Below, piece by piece: positions 6,641-6,900 of a stretch of 6,900 nucleotides of DNA. The position numbers were made by a program, and so were the translations under genes. Numbering within the stretch: the first letter of the stretch is position 1; each line of letters starts with the position of its first letter. The stretch is from Ignavibacteriaceae bacterium (lineage in GTDB: Bacteria; Bacteroidota; Ignavibacteria; Ignavibacteriales; Ignavibacteriaceae), in the NCBI GenBank assembly GCA_031292465.1, contig JARLHB010000294.1, positions 1 through 6,900 of the forward strand, given 5' to 3'. The notes under the pieces were generated by a model, which saw nothing but the letters and a program-made list of their open reading frames with translations, had not been told where the DNA came from and searched no databases.

Positions 6641-6835
6641 CTAGAATCTCTATGATTTAAAAAATGTACATAATTATAACCTATTATCGGTTATTTACAG
6701 TTTTTGTTTATAATCATAGTAAGATTAAGAAGTTATGGAGTGTAAATGACTTATGAATTTATTCCCAAAGAAAGGATTTAATAAATGTTTCTCAATGTGG
6801 GACTTTAAAACTGAAATTATACTGTTTTACAATCT
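6641..6835. other. AT-rich leader region upstream of the cohesin/dockerin gene
   Basis: No supported gene was seen. A 32-codon plus-strand frame starting MNLFPKKGF at 6753 ends inside the GC-rich palindrome and lacks a clear ribosome binding site at normal spacing, so it is probably chance. The promoter of the minus-strand gene must lie here or further right. Confidence 0.5.
6676..6694. promoter_or_regulatory. Short inverted repeat and TATAAT-like box upstream of the cohesin/dockerin gene
   Basis: ATAACC (6676-6681) and GGTTAT (6689-6694) are complementary around a 7-nt spacer, 36-54 bp before the ATG. On the minus strand a TATAAT word (6673-6678) overlaps the repeat, so a regulator bound here could block a promoter. 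No good -35 box was found at the usual spacing, and Bacteroidota-type promoters differ from this consensus. The call is therefore tentative. Confidence 0.25.
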
Positions 6836-6859
6836 CCTCCCCTTTAGCTAAAGGGGAGG
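6836..6859. repeat. 24-bp GC-rich perfect palindrome, probable dispersed intergenic repeat
   Basis: CCTCCCCTTTAG is followed directly by its exact complement CTAAAGGGGAGG. Next comes CCGGGAGGGGTTCG, which echoes the GGGAGG core. The GC-rich block contrasts sharply with the AT-rich DNA on its left. The CTCCCCTTTAGCTAAAGGGGAGG type of element is familiar as a repeated palindrome in intergenic DNA of many bacteria. No T-run follows on either strand, so a terminator is less likely. Its right-hand extension (to about 6895) is also richer in G and C and may belong to the same repeat unit. Confidence 0.6.
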
Positions 6860-6900
6860 CCGGGAGGGGTTCGCAGCGTTTGCCGGAGCCAACTCATAAA

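Overview
The window is AT-rich and carries two long genes, both on the minus strand and both coding for large, modular, exported proteins. The upstream gene (positions 6640 to 3593, 1015 residues) is complete. It has a signal peptide, a fibronectin-III-like domain, a beta-rich region I cannot assign, a Kre9/KNH-like Ig-type domain, a cohesin-like domain, a Cna-B/regulatory-like beta domain, a dockerin-like EF-hand segment, a second cohesin-like domain and a C-terminal type IX secretion (T9SS) sorting domain. The downstream gene (start codon at 2614) stays open through the left edge of the window, so its C terminus is missing. It has a signal peptide, Asp-rich calcium-loop-like clusters and an FN3-like domain with a YWDNRAEK motif.

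The likely source is a member of the Bacteroidota/Chlorobi/Ignavibacteria group. The NYPNPFNPATT motif opening the sorting domain, the weak ribosome binding sites, the low GC and the style of the downstream gene (calcium loops, then the 'WDxRAEK ... FEGY' FN3 module) are all familiar from Ignavibacteria-like genomes. This is a lineage guess from protein style, not a phylogenetic placement.

Layout from right to left, which is the direction of transcription: a 24-bp GC-rich perfect palindrome that looks like a dispersed repeat (6836-6859); a short AT-rich leader with a small inverted repeat; the cohesin/dockerin gene; a strong rho-independent terminator (3531-3570); about 0.9 kb of AT-rich DNA; then the second, partial gene. 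The long gap holds several hairpins, including a 22-bp perfect palindrome about 100 bp before the second start codon, and a stretch that reads like a decayed small gene (2837-3070). The terminator and the gap indicate that the two genes are transcribed separately.

Functionally, both products are expected to cross the inner membrane by the Sec route. The first should then cross the outer membrane by T9SS. They probably act as cell-surface or released structural, adhesive or scaffold proteins. No catalytic site was recognised in either. The most notable point is that one chain holds two cohesin-like modules and a dockerin-like module, so self- or cross-assembly is conceivable but unproven.
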